From: an uncultured Oscillospiraceae bacterium
GTDB lineage: Bacteria > Bacillota > Clostridia > Oscillospirales > Oscillospiraceae
Direction of reading: 5' to 3'
DNA: 6,604 nt
NCBI GenBank assembly: GCA_944385065.1
Contig: CALWVX010000102.1
Coordinates: 1 to 6,604 of the forward strand
Shown here: in pieces, positions 5,268 through 6,604 of the stretch
How the letters are laid out: the number at the start of each line of letters is the position of its first letter
How positions within the stretch are numbered: position 1 is the stretch's first letter
Position numbers and translations under genes: made by a program
Notes under the pieces: generated by a model
Told to the model about the DNA's origin: nothing
The model's database searches: none
Seen by the model: only the letters and a program-made list of their open reading frames with translations

Positions 5268-6604
5268 ATGAACAACTCTTTCCGGGGCCTGCGGGCCCTC
5301 ATCGCCGGGGCCGCGGCCTTCTGCACCCTTCTGACCGTCCCCTCCGCTCTGGCCGCCCAGCTCCCCTTCACCGATGTCTCCGATCAGGCCTGGTACGCCG
5401 ACGCGGTGGAGTACTGCTGGGACCGGGAGATTCTGGACGGGGTCTCCTCCACCGAATTCGACCCCGAGGGTCTGGTGACCCGGGCGGTGCTGGCCGAGGC
5501 CCTGTACCGCCTCAACGACCGGCCGGTGGTGACCTTGGACGAGGAGGATTTTGACAGCGGCTCCCAGGAGCTGGACGAAGGGGAGGCCGCCCAGGAGCCG
5601 GAATATCCCTTCTCCGACGTGGACCCCGACGATCCCTTCGCCGACGCCATCCTGTGGGCCTGGCAGGAGGGCTTCATCAGCGGCTATGACGACGGCACCT
5701 TCGGCCCCGACGACCCCATCACCCGGGAGCAGATGGCCGTCATCTTCTGGCAGACCCAGGGGCGGAAGCTGTCCCAGCTGGCCGCCCCCTTCACCGACCT
5801 GAAGGAGGTGTCCGACTGGGCGATCAACGCGGTGGAGTGGGTCTGGTATGTGGGACTGATGAGCGGCAAGGACAACAACCTCTTCGACTATGCCGGCTAT
5901 ACCACCCGGGCCGAGGGGGCCGCCATTCTCCGGGCTTACGATCAGGCGTTCCTCCATGTGCCGGAGGAGCCCGGTGAATCGTCGGGGGAGCTGCCCGCCA
6001 ACCGCTATGACAGCGACGCATTTGTGGTGGAGGACGGCTTCCTCACATATCAGGGGGACGCCCCCAGCTATGTGGGCATCGACGTGTCCTCCCACCAGGG
6101 GCTGATCGACTGGGCCCAGGTGGCCGGGGCGGGGGTGGACTTCGCCATGATCCGGGCGGGATACCGGGGCTATTACAACCCCACCCTCAATCAGGACGCC
6201 TACTTTGAATATAACATGGAGAACGCCCTGGCCAACGGCCTGGAGGTGGGGGTCTACTTCTTCTCCCAGGCCGTCACCGTGGAGGAGGCCCGGGAGGAGG
6301 CCTATCAGCTGCTGGAGTGGATCGAGGACTACGACATCACCTATCCGGTGGTCTTTGACTGGGAGAGCGTGGACGACGAGTACTCCCGCACCCGGGACAC
6401 CGACGGAGAGACGGTCACGGAGTGCGCCCTGGCCTTCTGCCAGATTATCGAGGAGGCGGGCTATCTGCCCATGACCTATGGCAGCCCCACTAAAATTTAC
6501 GCCGGCGGGATCGACCTGACTCAGCTTCAGGACTACCCCTTCTGGCTGGCCCACTACACCACCGACTGGGTCCCCACCAGCTTCCGCTATCACTACCACA
6601 TGTG
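5268..6604 (+). CDS. Secreted SLH-domain protein with GH25 lysozyme domain, 3'-truncated
   Basis: A cell-wall-anchored muramidase: GH25 enzymes cut the MurNAc-GlcNAc bond of peptidoglycan. The 445 complete codons in view start at ATG 5268, with AGAAAGGA 7 nt upstream. Residues 1-29 are a signal peptide (basic start, hydrophobic core, PSALAA near the cleavage site). Three SLH domains follow at about 33-82, 113-165 and 173-224, each opening with PF(T/S)D and carrying a TR motif (TRAV, TREQ, TRAE). This triad normally binds a pyruvylated secondary wall polymer. An acidic linker (about 88-112) separates SLH1 from SLH2, and a second linker (about 225-265) leads to GH25. GH25 begins at VGIDVSSHQGLIDW (269-282). 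The expected catalytic acids are Asp272, Asp364 and Glu366 (YPVVFDWE), so it is likely active. The domain is nearly complete when the window ends; no stop is seen, so further C-terminal modules are possible. Roles could be wall remodelling, cell separation or killing of competitors; the sequence does not decide. Confidence 0.93.
   Translation, partial: MNNSFRGLRALIAGAAAFCTLLTVPSALAAQLPFTDVSDQAWYADAVEYCWDREILDGVSSTEFDPEGLVTRAVLAEALYRLNDRPVVTLDEEDFDSGSQELDEGEAAQEPEYPFSDVDPDDPFADAILWAWQEGFISGYDDGTFGPDDPITREQMAVIFWQTQGRKLSQLAAPFTDLKEVSDWAINAVEWVWYVGLMSGKDNNLFDYAGYTTRAEGAAILRAYDQAFLHVPEEPGESSGELPANRYDSDAFVVEDGFLTYQGDAPSYVGIDVSSHQGLIDWAQVAGAGVDFAMIRAGYRGYYNPTLNQDAYFEYNMENALANGLEVGVYFFSQAVTVEEAREEAYQLLEWIEDYDITYPVVFDWESVDDEYSRTRDTDGETVTECALAFCQIIEEAGYLPMTYGSPTKIYAGGIDLTQLQDYPFWLAHYTTDWVPTSFRYHYHM

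Noticed and set aside
5217..6599. A long open frame on the - strand (about 460 codons) opposite the SLH-GH25 gene
   Set aside because: Its translation is low-complexity (G, V, L, H, P rich) with no family motif, while the + strand shows a signal peptide, SLH triad and GH25 catalytic residues. It arises from G/C-ending codons on the other strand.

Overview
This 6.6-kb window reads as chromosomal DNA from a high-GC, gut-type Firmicute (Clostridia). The Oscillospiraceae, meaning the Flavonifractor, Lawsonibacter or Oscillibacter neighbourhood, are my best guess. The clues are G/C-ending codons almost throughout, strong AGGAGG-type ribosome binding sites, GTG and TTG starts, intrinsic terminators, and a wall-anchored SLH-domain protein. 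The species assignment is inference only.

Layout, all on the + strand. (1) 1-1803: lepA (elongation factor 4), complete except for its first few codons. (2) 1804-2416: a gene-free stretch. It holds a perfect second copy of the last 85 bp of lepA, a third short copy of its last ten codons, and two unrelated GC-rich spacers packed with short perfect hairpins. A 13-bp-stem terminator follows, then an extended -10 promoter. (3) 2417-2986: a GTG-started Sfp-type 4'-phosphopantetheinyl transferase. It overlaps by 11 nt (4) 2976-3629, a TTG-started TRIC/UPF0126 membrane protein. (5) 3705-5075: a sodium:solute symporter (SSS) family transporter, closed by a strong terminator at 5088-5120. (6) 5194-5223: a new promoter driving (7) 5268-6604, a secreted protein with three SLH domains and a GH25 lysozyme domain, cut by the window end.

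The PPTase, TRIC and SSS genes probably form one transcription unit (promoter near 2365, terminator near 5100). They are not an obvious pathway: one activates carrier proteins and the other two are membrane transport proteins. The SLH-GH25 gene is a separate unit.

The most unusual part is the lepA 3' region. The lepA tail occurs three times. The third copy differs from the first two only at third codon positions and sits directly before what looks like lepA's own terminator. This is the pattern expected if sequence was inserted into the 3' end of lepA and rebuilt the end of the gene, leaving the displaced native end downstream. No integrase or transposase is present, so the inserted units are either remnants or non-autonomous hairpin elements. 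A second oddity lies inside lepA: a sharply bounded run of 17 codons that is AT-rich and almost entirely A/T-ending, inside a GC-biased gene.
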